Of a DNA stretch of 64,000 bases, positions 1 to 15,000 are shown piece by piece. This stretch comes from Massilia endophytica (GTDB lineage: Bacteria; Pseudomonadota; Gammaproteobacteria; Burkholderiales; Burkholderiaceae_D). Position 1 is the first letter of the stretch. Every line of letters begins with the position of its first letter. The DNA is taken from the NCBI RefSeq assembly GCF_021165955.1, contig NZ_CP088952.1, positions 1,240,001-1,304,000 of the forward strand, written 5' to 3'. The notes beneath the pieces are model-generated. The model had not been told where the DNA came from. It saw only the letters and a list, made by a program, of their open reading frames with translations, and made no database searches. Made by a program: the position numbers and the translations under genes.

Positions 1-3000
1 CCGGAGGGCCGGGTCACGCTGGAAGAGGTGGATGCGTTTGGTCATCCGACCAGGACCACGCAACTGCATGCGACCGTGCACGGATTCGGCGGCGGCACCG
101 CGGTGCCAGGCCTGGTACAGCTGCGCGGCATGCGGGACCTGAGCGCCGCGAGCAAGGACCTGATCAGCTATACCGAGTACAACGACCTTGGGCAGGCGAT
201 CCACACCATGGACGCGCAGCTGCACACCACGACCAACGAATACGACGTCTTCGGCCGCCTGGTCATGAGTACTGCGCATGCGGGCGCCGGCAGCGTGTCG
301 CGCGACCCGGCCGGCAACGTGACCATCGTTGCCCAGATCGACGCCGCCAAGGACCTGCGCACGGCGGTGGTGTACGACGACCAGGCGCAGCGCGTCTGGC
401 GCATCGGCGCAGACGGCAGCGTCAGCATGACCCAGCTCGACGGCCAGGGCCGGGAGGCGGTGGTGACCCGCCTGGCCGCGCCGCTGGAATGGACCGCGGG
501 CGGCACCGCACGCAAGTGGGTGGACGGCAGCACGCAGCGCCCGGACACCGGGATTCTGAACGGGCTCCTGAATCCGGCCGCCGATCGCACCAGCCTGCAG
601 GTCTACGATGCCGCCGGCAACGTGCTGCGCACCATCGATGCCCAGAACAACGTCACCGCCTACGCCTACGATGGACTGGGCCGCTTGTACCTGACGACCC
701 GGTACAGCAATGCGGGCAGCGCTTCCGTGAACAGCCGTGGCGACGTCACAATTACCCTTCCGGCGGCGAGCGCGGCGGATCGACGCACCTTGCATGTGGT
801 GGATGCGGCGAACCATGCGACCTGGGAGGTCGACGCCGAAGGCCAGGTGACCTGGACCCAGGCGGGCAGCTTTGGCGAGCCGGAAACCGTGACCGCCCTG
901 GCCGCGCCGTTCACCTGGAGCGCCGGCGGCGTTACCCGCCGCTGGACCGATGGCACGGCCACGCCGCCGGCGGGGTCCGATCTGGCCGCCATGCTCAACA
1001 GCCTGCGCAACAGCACCAGCGATCAGGTCACCCGGATCATGCATGACCAGGCTGGCCGCGTGACCCGTACCATGGACGCCGAGCGCCGCGTGACCGAGCT
1101 GAGCTACGGGCCCTTCGGGGCGGTGCAGGTGACGACGGTCTACGCCAATCCCGGTACTGTCGACGTGGACAGCGTCACGCACAGCGTGACCATCCGCGTG
1201 GACGCCGATACGGCGCACGACCACCGTACCCTCATGCTGTCCGATCCCGCCACCAGGCGCGAGTGGAGCGTCGACGAGAACGGCGACATCACGATGACGG
1301 AAAGCGACGGCTTCGGCCGCGTGGCCCGCCGGGCGCAGCTGGTCAAGCGCTTGAGCTGGACCGTGGGGGGCGCCACCGTGGCGTGGGCGGACGGCACGGC
1401 CGGGGTGCCGGACCTGGCGGTCCTGAACGGCCTGCTGACGGACGAAGACCGTGTCACCCGCTATGCCTACGACCGGGCTGGCCGCCTCGCGCGCACCATC
1501 GATCACCGCGGATACGTCACGCAGCAGTCCTACAATGGCCTGGGCGAGCCCACCGTGCGCACGGACTATGCGCAGCTTGGCAGCTGGAGCGTCGACAGTG
1601 AAGGAATGTACTCCATCGATGTCGACGATGCTCCGGGTGCGGACCGGAGAACGCTGCAGTTGCACGACAAGGCCTCGCGCACCGAGTGGGAGATCGACCC
1701 GGCGGGAAGAATCACCGTGCGCCGCGCAGGCAGCTTCACGGCGCGTGACAAGGCGGGGCGCTACCTGGAGGCGGGGACGGTCACGCAGTTGCAGCAGACC
1801 TTGCCGGGATGGGCTGCCGGGACGGCCGATGTGCCGACGGTGACCGAATTGACGCAACAGCTCGATGCGGCCGAGGATCGCAGCAGCTACACCGTCTTCG
1901 ATCGCCTGGGCCGCCCCACGCGGAGCATCGACGCCCAGCTGCATGTCACCGACTTCAACTACGATAACCTGGGCCAGCTGGGGGGGACGTACCGTTACAA
2001 GAACCCGGCGCCCGCCGGCGCAGTGACCGTGGATGCGCGCGGAAACGTGTCGATCGCGCAACCCACCGCCACGGCCGAGGACCTGCGCACGCTGGAGCTC
2101 CACGATGCAGGCAACCAGCGCAACTGGAGCGTGGATGCGGCGGGTCATATCGTGATGGAGCAGCTGGATAGTTTTGGCAACGTGCTCGCACGGACCGAAC
2201 TCGCCGCGCCGCTCACCTGGCTGGTCGGCACCACGCAAAAGAGCTGGACGGATGCGCTGGCGGCCATTCCGGCAGCTTCCACGCTGCTCGAGCGCCTGGC
2301 CGCGCTGGTCAATACGGCGGCCGACGCGTCAACGACGTTCGCCTACAACAAGGCCAACCAGCTGATCCGCACGACCGATCCGTCGAGGCTGGTGACCGAA
2401 CAGCTGTACGATGCCTTTGGCCTTGAAGCGGGCACCACGCAATACGGTGTCAGCACCGCGGCCGGCACGGGCGCGGACGCTCCCTCGCTTACACGGCGAA
2501 CCCGCGAAATCGAGGACGTCGCCGGACACCGCCGATGGACGGTGCTGGCGGACGGCCGCATTGTCGTGCGCCACCTCGATCCGTTCGGCGAGGTGGACAC
2601 GACGATCGAGCTGATGGCGAAGGTCGACAATTGGGAAACCGGCGTAGGCGACATTACGCTCGCCGCCCTGGTCGCAAAATTGGATCCAGTCCACGACCGG
2701 CGCACAGTTGTCATCCGCAGCCTTGGGGGCGGCGAGGTATGGCAGATTGACGCCGAAGGCAGCGTCACGTTGACCGAAGCAAATGGCTTCTACAAGGTGG
2801 TCAAGTCGGTTCGCGTGGATGAGGTGACGAAGACAACGCGCTTGGCGCAGCGGGTCGAGAACTGGGCCGAGGGGGCGCCCGTCCCGTCGTTGTCCACCTT
2901 GCACGCAATGCTCACCGACAACGACCGCAGCGAGTATGTGGAATACGACGCCGGCGGGCGCGTCATCCGTACCATGGACGCCCTGCGCCATGTTATCGAG

Positions 3001-6000
3001 AAGTCATACGATGCGCTTGGCGTGCGCGTCACCACGACGGAATACGTCGCTGCCGGACCGGTACCGGCCGGATCGTCCGGAAACTACCATATCGACCATG
3101 GAACGGCGCACCCCGCGCAGGACCGCCGCACCGCCGTTGTTACCGACCTGGCCGGGCAGAAGAGCTGGTCCATCGGGCCGGATGGCAGCGTCGAGCTGAC
3201 CCGCACCGACAGCTTCGGGCGCGTGACGTCGCGCACCCAGGTCGCGGCCGCGCTGACCTGGACGACAGGCGGCGTCACGTACCGCTGGGTCGATGGCACG
3301 ACCGAGCTGCCAGACCTGGCGGCGTTGAACGGCCTGCTCAACGCCGCCAACGATCGCACCACCAGCTATACCTACAATGCAGCTGGCCAGGTGCTGCGCA
3401 CCATTGACCCGAAAAACTTCGTGACCGAGGCCGCTTACGATGCTTTCGGTCGCCAGACGCTGTTGACGAGGTACGCGAGCGCCGGCAATGTCAGCTTCGA
3501 TGCGACGGGCAAGGCGACCATCACCGTAACCGCGTCCCCGTCGACGGATCGCCGGATCGGCACCGTCATTGACGAGCAAGGCCGCAAGACCTGGACCATC
3601 GACGAGGAAGGTTTTCTCACGCTGCAGCAGACCAACAGCTTCAACGAGGTCGAGTCAGTCGTCCAGGTCAACAACGGTCCCCTGGAATGGGGCTCGCCCA
3701 AAGTCAAATGGAAGGATGGTTCCGCCACGTCCTTGCCGCCGCTTGCCGTGCTCGAAGGGAAGCTGGGCCCCGACGACCGGGTGACCCGGTACCAGCACGA
3801 CCATCTGGGGCGAGTTACCCGAACCGTCGGACCGCTGTTCCAGGTGACCGAGCAAACCTATGGCAATTTCGGTGAAGCGACTGAAGTTCGCCAGTACGCG
3901 AGCTTGCCGGCCAGTGATCCGGCCACGGTCGATGCCCATGGCAATGTCGAGATCACGTTGCCGACGAAGACAGCCGATGACCGCCACACCCTGACCATGC
4001 GGGACCTGGTGCACCATCGCGTCTGGCAGGTCGGGGCGGGTGGCGAGGTGAGCGTTGCGGCCACCAATGCCTTCGGCGAAGTCGAAACGCGCACCGCCCT
4101 GAGCAGCCTGCTCAGCTGGAAGGCGGCCGGGACCGACGTGCTCTGGACCGATGGCTTGGCAGCGCTTCCGAGCCTGGACGATTTCGAGCACCTGCTCGAT
4201 CCGGCGCAGGACCTGACCACGTATTTCGCCTATACCAAGGCTGGCAAGTTGGCGCGTTCCCTCAACCCGCAGCTGCATGTCGAGGAGATGACTTATGACG
4301 AATTCGGTAGCCTCCAGCTGACGACCCAGTTCGCCGGCGAAGGGCGCTGGACGGCCGCGACCGCGACCGCCCCGGCCCAGATCGATGTGACGGCGGAGCC
4401 AGGCGCGGATCGCCGCCGGGCCGAGGTCGAGGACGCCCAGAACCGCCGCCATTTCCAAATCGGCGCGACCGGCACCATCACCATGGAGGAACGCGACCTG
4501 TTTGGCGAGGTGGTGCGCACCACGGTCTTTGCCCAGGCGCTGGGCGGCTGGGCGGATGGTACCCTCACCGGCGTACCGGATGCCGCCAGCCTGTACGCGC
4601 TGCGCAATGCCACGCTGGACCGTGCCACGTCGGCCGTGTACACGAAGCTGGGGCAGGCTGCCGTGACCATCGATGCGATGGGCAATGTGGCCACCCAGAC
4701 GTTCAACGCGTTTGGCGAAGCGTTTGTGAAGACCTTCTACGCCACGCCGATTGCCGGCTGGAACGCAGGCAGCACTTTCGATGGCACGCTGCCGATGGCG
4801 GCCAATGCCCGTTATGAAGTCTCGGTCTTCAACAAGGCGGGCCAGCTGCGCTTTACTTATGACGGGCTGCGCTATCCGGTGGAATACCGCCGCAATGCGT
4901 TCGGTGAGGTGGTGGACACCTTCAGCCGGCCCGCGAGCATTGGTTCCCTGCCGTTGCCGCCGACGACAATGCCGAGCGAAGCCACGTTTGGATCGCTGCC
5001 GGCGAAAACCCGTCATGAGGCATCGATCCTCAACAAGATGGGCCTGGAGGAGTATGCAGTCGACGCAGGGGGCAACGTCACCCAGTTCGTGCGCAATGCA
5101 TTTGGCCAGGTGGTCGAAGAGTTGCGCCACGCCACGCCGATCACGGATTGGGGCGTGGATGCCTATGGCGTCATCAAACCGTTCACCAAGGCGGGGCTCG
5201 CCGAGAGCACGGCACGGCGCACGGCCTACGTCTTCGACGACGCGGGACGCGTGACCGCCACGATCAACGAGCTTGGCTATGTAACGCAGACCTTGTACAA
5301 CGCGGCCGGCCAGGAGGAGTGGGTCATTCAGTATGCGGCGCCCATCACGGTGGGACTGGACGCCGCAGGCCGGGCCGCAGCAGTGAATGCGCTGTCTGGC
5401 GACCCGGCGGCCAGGGCCGAGGCCAGGGCAACGCTGACGGTACGCGACAAGGAAGGCAAGCCGGTCACGCTGATCGACGCCGGAGGAAACGTCAGCACCG
5501 TCGAATATGACGGAGTGGGTAATGCCGTGCGCACCACGCGCTATGCGCAGCCGATTGCCGGCTGGTCGGCGGCCAGCAGTTTCAATGGGACCTTGCCTTC
5601 GGCGGACGGGGCGCGCGTGAGCGTGGCCAGCTTCGATGCGAACGGCCAGGTCGCGGCTGCGGTCGATGCACGGGGCGTCGTGGTGCGCTACGAACGCGAC
5701 GCGTTCGGCGCCGTGACACGGCAAACCGCGTTCGCGGTAACGGTCACCCCTGGTTTGGAGGGCGACGCGCTGGAGACGGCGCTCGCCAACCTGTATGCCA
5801 CGGGCTCGGCGGGGGCGCGGGCGGTCAGCACCGTCTACAACCAGAACGGCCGGGCCAGCATCGTGATCGACCCGGTTGGACATGTAAAGCGCATGACCTA
5901 TACGGCGTTCAACGAGGAGCAGCTGGTCTACGAGTACGCGGTACCGATCGCGAACTGGGGGCCGGACAGTACCTTTACCACGCTGCCGTCCGTTACCGGT

Positions 6001-9000
6001 GCCCGACTCACGGCCAAGGTCTACGATGTGGCCGGAAACCTGATCGGCGTGGTCGATCCGATGGGTTACCAGACCCAGTATCGCTATGACGCTTTCCACC
6101 AGAGGACGAGCGAGGTGGCTTTCCCCTACGGGAAGACGACCTGGAACCTGGACAACCCGGTCATTCCGAACGTGACGGCGATTCCGGACGGTTCCGGGAC
6201 CTACAAGGGCATCGAACGGGTGACGGTCTATAACTACGATGCGTGCGGCCGCCTTGTGGCGCAAGCCGATCCGCTCGGCCGGGCGATCACGTATGCCTAC
6301 AACGCCTATGACGAGGTGCTGGTCAAGAAGGAGTTCCAGGACCCGCTTACGCCGTGGGGCGGTGCGAGCCTCAACAATGGCGACCTGGCGCCCACTGGGG
6401 ACGCCCGCGATACCGCCTTCGTCTACAACCGGGACGGCAGCGTGGCCTATCAGGTGGAGCCGACCGGCTGCGTGACGGAGTTCGCCTACGACGCATTCGG
6501 CCAGCAAACAGCAAAGCTAAGCTACGCCAATACGGTAGCGGCGTGGGCGGTAACGAGCAGCTCCTATGGCACCGTCATGAAGGCGGCTGCCGCTCAGATG
6601 GTTGCAGCCGATAGCGCCTTGGACCGTCTGGAAGCCAAGGGCTATGACCATGGTGGAGTACTGGTTTGCAGCGTGAACGCTGCCGGCGTACGGACCGATT
6701 ATGTGCATGACGCGTTTGGGCAGCCGACTTGCGCCCTGCAGTATGCCAACCTGGTGCCTGGGTGGCCCGGCGCCATCCCCTCCAAGTCGGCCCTGGCTAC
6801 GCTGCTGGCCACGCCGCCGGCCGCCGATGCAAGCGACCGCCTCAGCACGACGGTGTACGATGGGACGGGGAACGTCGCGGCCGCGATCGACCCGCTCGGC
6901 GTGCGCACCGACTATGCCTACAACGCGTTTGGCCAGCGCACGGCCACCCTGCAACATGCGGTGGCGATCGGCGAATGGCCGCATGCCATGCCGTCTGCTG
7001 CCCAGCGCAGCTCCCTGGCCGCACTGCTGCCGGCACCGGACCTTGCCGACCGCTTTAGCGCCACGATGTACAGTGCCGACGGACTGGCGCTCTCGACGGT
7101 GGACGCGCTCGGCTACCGCACGGACTATACCTATGACGGCTTCAAGGACGTGGCCGGAACGGTCCAGCGCGACCTGCCGGTGGCCGCATGGCCACACACG
7201 ATGAAAACGGCCCAGGAGGTCGAGACCCTGCTGGCCAACAGGCAAACCAGTGCGAACGACCGCTATACCGCGGTGCAGCGCGACCTGATGGGGCGGGCTG
7301 TGAACGTGGTCGACCCGATGGGCTACGTGACCGAGAACACCTACGATGTCTGGGGCAACCGCATCCGCGAGAAGCGCTATGCCACGGCACTGGCCAACTG
7401 GCCGAGCGACGTTCTCGACGCCAGCGCGCTGAAGACCAGGTTGAATGACGTGGTGGCCAGCGCCACGGCCGATCGCAATACACGCACGCTGTACGACCTG
7501 GCCGGCCAGCAGCGGGCCGAGATCGATGCCGAGCTGTTCGTGACCTTCAACGTGTTCAACAGCTACGGCGATGTCACCGAAACGCGCCGCTATCCGAGCG
7601 CTTTTGCGAACCGGACCGACGCCGACAACGCCACGCTGGCGAACGTCACGAGCGGCCGCGGTACACCGACTTCGATCACGTACGGCCGCGACAAGGCCGG
7701 GCGCGCGGCCACGGTGACGAGCGCGGATGGCACCGTGACCAAAACGGCTTTCGACGCCTTCGGCGCCGCGACGGACGTGGTCGAAGCCTTCGGCCAGCCG
7801 GAAGAGCGTACCACGCACAAGCAATACGACAAGGCTGGCCGGGTACTGGAGGAAACGCTTGCTTATGGAAGCGTGGACGCCGCGACAACCCGCTACAAGT
7901 ACGTCAGGAATACGGTCAGCATTATCGACCCATGTGGCGTTGCGCTGACGGAGGACACCGGCAACCCCGCCTGGGCGCGACAGCAGCGCCTGGCGCTGGG
8001 CTATGCCGAAACCGTGGCCGGGCTCGGCAGCACCAAGGCCAGCCTGCTGGCCTTGTACACCACGGTTCAGGAGCTGGATGCCAACGGCCGTGTGGTCCGC
8101 AGCACCAATGGCTTGCAGGGAGTGACAACCACAACCTACGACGCGTTCGGCAATGTGAAGGAGGTGAGCGATCCGCGCGGCGGCGTCACGCGCAACTTCT
8201 ACAATGGCCTGAACCAGAAGACCTGGCAGGTCACCGCCGATGGCAAGGCGGCGAAGATGCAGTATGACGCCTATGGCAACGTGACGAAACTCACCCACTT
8301 TGCCAGCGCCTGGAGCGGCGAGCTGCAGGGGGGGGAACCGGTGCTGGCCACCAGCACCAACGACGACTACACCGATTACGGCTACGACAAGGCCGACCAT
8401 AACAGCGCGGAGACGACCCACGCCGGCAGCGCTTCCGCCGACCGGGTAACCGTACGCGAGTTCACCGCGTTCGGGCAGGTGAAGACCGAGCGCAATGGCG
8501 ACTACACCGTCGCCACCGTCAAGCAATACGACCGGCTCGGACGCCTGAAGGCCGAAACCTTGCCGATCCAGTCGAAGGACAGCGGCGGCACCCTGCAATA
8601 CGTGGTGAACAAGTACAGCTACGACGAGCGCGGCAATTGCACCGTGGCCATCCGTGCCTTCGGCTTGCCGGAGCAACAAACGACCACCAATACCTACGAT
8701 GCCGCCAACCGTCTCCTGAGCACGACCGGCGATACCGTGCGCGTGTTCCAGGGCGGCGCCTGGGTCGATGGCGCGACGTCCACCAGCTACGCCTATGACC
8801 GGCTCGGCAATGTCATCACCCAGACCGACACCAGTGCGCTGGCGGGGGGCGCTGTCACCCGCAGCTATTACAACAAGCTCGGCGTCAAAGTGGCTGAGAG
8901 CAGCCCCAACGGCACCCTGGCGGTGTGGCGCGTGGATCCGATGGGACACGTGCACAAGCTTGAAGTGTATGGCAAGCCGGTCAGCACCGGCGGCAGCCAG

Positions 9001-12000
9001 ATAGCGCTGCCGGCGAATACGGGGGGCACGACGCAAAGCCTGCTGTCCTACGACGCGGCGGACGTGCACGCGACCGAGTACGACTACGATAGCCTCGGGC
9101 GCCTGATCAAGACGCGCATCCGGGATGTCCTGCTGGGCAAGGTGGATGGCGACCTCGCGGGTGGACCCGGCTATGTGGCCTATCTCGGCAACGTCGAAAC
9201 CGCCACCACCTACGACGCCAGCGGAAACGTGACAAGCCAGACCGACGCCAATGGCGGGGTCAAGCGCGCCTTCTTCGACCTGGCCAACCGCCCCATCCTG
9301 CTGATCGATGAGGCCGGGTATGTCACCGCATTCGATTACCCGGCGCCGACCAGCGTGCAGGAAACGCGCTATGGCGGCAGCCCGCTCTCCGCGGCTGAGC
9401 TGCAGCAGGCGCTGGGCGCCGCCGATCCCGCATCGGCGCTGCGCGACAAGGCATATCTGAAGGCCTTTGCGACCAACCCGGGCAGCGGCGCCGCCCGATG
9501 GAGCGTTCCATCCTACGATCCGGCCAAGGTCCACTGCACGGTCACCCTGTTCAACGGCCATGGCGACGTGGTGAAGAAGGCGCTGAAGCTGTCCGCCACC
9601 GATGAAGCGGCGGTGGTGTACACCTATAACGGCCTGGGCAAGGTGGCGGCCACCACAGACGCCAATGGTCAACAAACGAGCTACACCTACGATGCGGCCG
9701 GGCGCACCGTGGTGCAGGCCGTGGACCTTGGCCTGATTCGGGACAGCGACCTGGGCGCGACGCCGGGCAGCGCTGTGGACGTGGCCCAGGCGGTCACCGA
9801 AACGGCCTACAACGGGCTGGGATTGATCACCAGGACCACCCGCCGGGCAGCCACGGCCGCGTACGACCAGGTTTCCACCAATGCCTACGACGCCGCAGGC
9901 AGGCTCAAATCGGGCAACGACGCGCTGCTTCAATCCACTGTCTTCGGATACGATGTGGCGGGCAACCAGACCTTCATGGCGAAGGTCGTCACCGACGTGG
10001 ATGGGACAAGGCGCACCCAGGTGACCGTGATCGAGTATGACAAGGAGCGGCAAGCCACGCGCACCTATACCATGTCCCACGACGGCGACCAGCTGAGCCT
10101 GGTTGCGGGCCGCTGGGAAATCACGGCGGCTTGCCTGAACGACGGTCAATGGACCAAGAGCACGGTTCAGGACAGCTTCTACGACGGCTATGGTCACGTC
10201 ATCGGAAAATCCGTCCATGCCGACGGCGCTGCCGGAACCCTCCAGGAGTTCGCGGAATTCGACAAGCTGGGACGCCAGTGGAAGGGCAACAGCGGCGACG
10301 GCGTCACGAAGATCTACCTGTATGACGGCAACAACAATGCCACCTTGCAGTTGACTTCGGCCGGTATCAACCTGCGCAACAAGTCCATGAGCGACGTGGC
10401 CACCGCGCTGGTGAATGCGGGCGGCGCCGGCAGCAGCCTGCTTGAAAATGTCAATGTGGCGTTCTCGGTGTATGACCGCCGCAATGCGGTCGTCTCCACC
10501 CTGCACCCGCGCGACAGCGCTGCCAACGTGCTGCAGGCGATCGCCGCCAATGCCAGCGCCGCCACCGATGGCGTGCGTGCGGTCCTGCGGATCAACGGCA
10601 GCAGCCAGGCGGACGGCGGCGTCGCGGCGCCGGTGATCTCGACTGGTACAGTGACCGGGGCAGGGCACCAGACGCAGTACGTGCCGTTCACGGTCCAATA
10701 TGAACAGAAGGTGCGGGTCTGGAACACCTCCACCGGTAACCCGGACACGTCCCGCACGTATCGCCAGACGACCTTCGAGCCCAGGAAGGTCGTCGTGAAC
10801 GTCGCCCCGTTTGCGGGAGAAGGCGCGTATGGCCTTCAGGCAAACGGCCAATACGAAGTGGAGCTGTACGACAGCAGCGGCAACATCGTCGGCATGGGGA
10901 CCAGCAATGCGTCAGGCGCGGTTGAAGTTATCTTCGACGAGTACTTTGCCGAAGTGCCACGCATCGGATCGATCAAGGTGTACGGGCGTTTCCACGATGG
11001 GCAGGCAAGCGGCGGACGGGCGCTGATCGCCCAGGGCGACTACGCCATTCCCCTCGATACCGCAACGGAGAGCATCCCGTGGGAGCCGGATTCGCAGCGG
11101 ATCACCACCGAGAGCAAGGCGGAAGTGGTGACGCTGTATACCCATGCGTCCTACACCATCCACGCGACCGAAACGGTCTCGTGGGGGACTGAAATTCCCG
11201 AAGAGGGCATTCCGGTCCAAACCAGCTACAGTGTCGACTCCGTCTCGATCGATCTGAGCAAGGTCGTCGGCCGCGCGGGCAGCGGGTCATATGAAGTGCA
11301 AGTGCTGGTCGGGAACTACGTTGTCAGTTCCACGACGGCAGGCGGCGGCGAGACGGTTACGTTCAATCCGGCGCCCAACCAGGGCACGATACGCATCTGG
11401 CGTGATGGGGTCTTGATTGCAGAGGACGCGTACGCCTGCCCGACCTACCCGGCCGAAGTGATACCGGCGCCCCTGGCACCGCCGCAGGGCAGCAAGCCTG
11501 TGGAACTGGTCGAATTCCTGCGTTCATCCGAGCTGGCGCAGAAGCTGCTGATCAGCGATCTTCCGGCCACAACGACCAAGGTGGTGCTGGGTTATCACCG
11601 GGTGGGCAGCAACAGTCCGTTCAGCTATGTCAACTTGAACCACCCGACGTCCCTGCACGGGCAGGCCATCAACCGCCAGGACGTGTTCGAACTTCCCTTG
11701 GGCTCACTCGCCCTCGGCGAATACGAATACACCTACCTGGCCATGGACGATGCCGGTACCATCCTCGGCCGGGCCAGCGGGACCTTTGACGCCAAGGCGG
11801 ACGGCGGGGTCGCCGCGACCATGACGGCGGGCCAGCTTGGCGGCAACGGTTTTGCCATGTTGCGCGGCGAAAAACTGGTCGTACTGGATCAGGGCCGCGT
11901 CACCGGCGACAGCGCTGCGCCAGCGACAGGTCGCAGCGCCCAGGTGCGCTATCGCCTGGCGGGCGCGACCGGTGAGTGGAGCACGGCCACCATGCAGGTG

Positions 12001-15000
12001 GCCGCTGCCGGCGACTGGCAGGGCGTGAGCCCGGCGGGCAGCTTCGAATGGGCGCTCCCTTCGGGCGTCACGGCCGGCATGTACGACATCGAAGTGGCGG
12101 TGTGGGACGGCCCCGGCCAGACGGGAACGCTGGTCAGCCAGCTGGCTGGCCAGGTCAGCCTTGGCGCATCGCACCTGGATGCTCCGGTTGCCATGAGCCC
12201 GCTGCGCGACAAACGCGGCGTGGTCCGGGTGAGCGGGCTGCCGGCGAACACCAGGCGCGTCGAGGTGCGCGTCGGCGACGGTGCCTGGACGGTGCTGCCG
12301 GCCTCGGCGCGCGTCGGCGGTGAGTTCCTGTGGGATGCATCCGGCCTGGTACCTGATTGGAACAGTACTTATCACTATACATATTCGATCCGCAGTTTCG
12401 ATGTCGAAAACCCATTGGACGGGACGGTGCCCACCAGCCAGACCGATGGCGCCATCGACCTGGGGGCTGCCAGCGCGCAGACGGTGTCCAGGGCTGTGGC
12501 GACGGCCTCCTACCTGCCGCGCGGCGCTACCGAGCTGTTGTGGAAAGTAGGAGGGCTCGACCGCCGCGACCTGCTGGCGGAACGCAGCCAGACCTATGAC
12601 GCGTTCGGCAACGTGGTGTCCCAGACCGATGCGCTCGGTCATACGAGCACCATGGAGTATGACGGTGCGAACCGGGTCACCCGCCAGCGCAGCGCCCCCG
12701 TCGATGCCACCGATGAGCACGGCACCACCGCGGGCATCCAGAAGACCACCAGTTACCGGTATAGCAAGGGCGGCAACCTGATGGCCGTTGGCACGTCGAA
12801 TGGTGCCGACAACGGCGCCACAGAAAACGTAACCCGCTATAGCTATGTGAATGGTGCGAACGCCCAGGGCAAGCCGCTGGTGTTCGAGACCATCAATGCC
12901 GATGGATCGAAATCCTGGAACCAGTTCGATGCGTTCGGTAACGTGGTGGGCAGCACCGATGAGGAGCAGCGGCGCATCACCCGCAGCTACGACAAGCTCA
13001 ACCGCATGACCGAATCGGTCGCGGAAACGTACCAGCCTGGTGGCAACCTGCTGCGGCGCACCAAGCACATCTATACGTTCGACGAGGTTGGCAACCAGAC
13101 CTCGCATGCGACGCAACAGTTCTTCGGGCGCCCGACTGAGGACGGGGCGCCGCCAGCATCGCCAGTGCCACATACGGGCACGGTGACGGCGACCGAAAAG
13201 ACTTACTACGACGCCGAGGGGCGCGTGGTGAGGACGCGCTCGGCGGCTGGCGTGGAGACGGCCTATTCCTACGCCTACGACGCAAACATTCGCAGCCTGA
13301 ACGATGGCAGCGGCGACGACGTCGCCGTCGGCGGCTACATCAAGACCACCACCATGGCCGATGGCCGGACCTCGGTCAGTACGGAGAACATGTTCGGCCG
13401 CACGGTGTCGTCGGCGGACCTGGGCGGCAATGTGTTTGCCCGGAAGTACGACCTGGCGGGGCGCCTGTTGCAAGAGAGCGGCGGCAACGGCCGGGACGTG
13501 CGCTACACCTATTCTGCCGGGGGCAAGGTCCTGAGCGTCACGGACTACGGGACCAATGCGTTCACGACCTATCTCAGCACCAGCTACCGCTACGATGCAA
13601 ACGGGAACCAGATCGAAATCGCCATATCGAATGGATTCCATACCGACAGCACCTCTGTCCAGTATGACGCCCTGAACCGCGTCATCCAGGTCGTGAATGC
13701 TGAAAGTACGGTCGCGACGCAATACGACGCGGCCGGCAACGTGCGCCACAAGCACAGTGAGTTCCACCAGGCGTCAGGGGGCCAAGCGTCCAGGGTGGAG
13801 GACGACTGGTCGCGCTACTACAGCACCAACCGGCTGTGGATCAGCCATGGCCGCCTGAACGAGACCACGCATCTGGTCGAGCGCGGCGATACGGGCATCT
13901 CCCTGACCTACTGGGCCAATGGACTGCGCCGCACGGCGGATATGGGCATCAATGCGCTGGGCGGCTATGGACGAGCCCAGACCGAAACCTACACCTACAA
14001 CCAGGACAAGGAGATCGACACCGTTGTGCTGGGCGACCACAGCAAGTCTGTCCGCTATTACGGCCTGGACGATGCTGGCCGCAAGACGCTCTATCAGGAA
14101 GAATACCTGGCGGACGGAAAGATGGCCCGCAAGATCGAGACCGCGTACGACCTGGACAACAAGGTCGCCGTGCAAACCACGGTAGCCTACGACACCCAGA
14201 GCACCGAGGATGAGCAGCAGCACCGCATTGTGGAGAACACCTATCTGAGCGATGGGCATACCCTCGACAAGACCGTGACGAGGGAATACCGCACCAAGAA
14301 GAATGACGCCGAGCAGCCTCAGCGCAAGACCACGACCACGCACAGCTACGCGTGGGGGGATACCGCGCTGGAAACCGGCAGCCATGCGACCGACGAGATT
14401 ATTCTTCCTGAGAACAACAAGGAGTTTATTCCTGGCGGAATGACGCAGTCCGCCGTGCATACCGTCACCCACTACGACGGCAACAACCGCGCAGTCCACA
14501 CGGTGACGCGTCAGGCGAATCTGGTGTCCGAGCGGAAGGATGACGAGACCCGCTGGGTCACCGTGAACAAGGCGCGCAACGAGAGCACCCAGCTGTTTGA
14601 CAGCAGTGGCGCCCAGCTGCGCCAGGACGAGGTGGCGCTGGACCACCGTTACACGCCGGACACGGGCAACCCCGATACGTTCAACGAGACCTATTCCGGG
14701 GCACATCACTACACCCGCAATTTCGTCGCCAACGGCGCCATCATCGGCACCATCACGGACAATGGTCCGGCACAATCGGCGTACCAGGTGCAGTCGCTGG
14801 CCATGGAACGCGCTGCCAAGAAGGCGTATCGCAACGTCTCGGACTTCGACCAGAACTACGTCGCGGTGGCGCCATCCAACGGTAGCGCGCCTGGCAACGT
14901 CTATGCCGTGCGCGCCGGGGACTCCATGCGTTCGCTCGCCCGCCAGTTCCTCGGGGATGCCGATGCGTGGTACCTGATTGCCGGGGCCAACGGGCTGGCG

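Noticed and set aside
3655..6507. Long open frame of 950 codons on the minus strand inside the giant YD gene
   Set aside because: High-GC shadow of the plus-strand repeats; Arg/His-rich translation and no ribosome site or family match.
6517..10851. Open frame of 1,444 codons on the minus strand inside the giant YD gene
   Set aside because: Same cause. Long antisense frames occur when the coding strand has a strong third-position GC bias.
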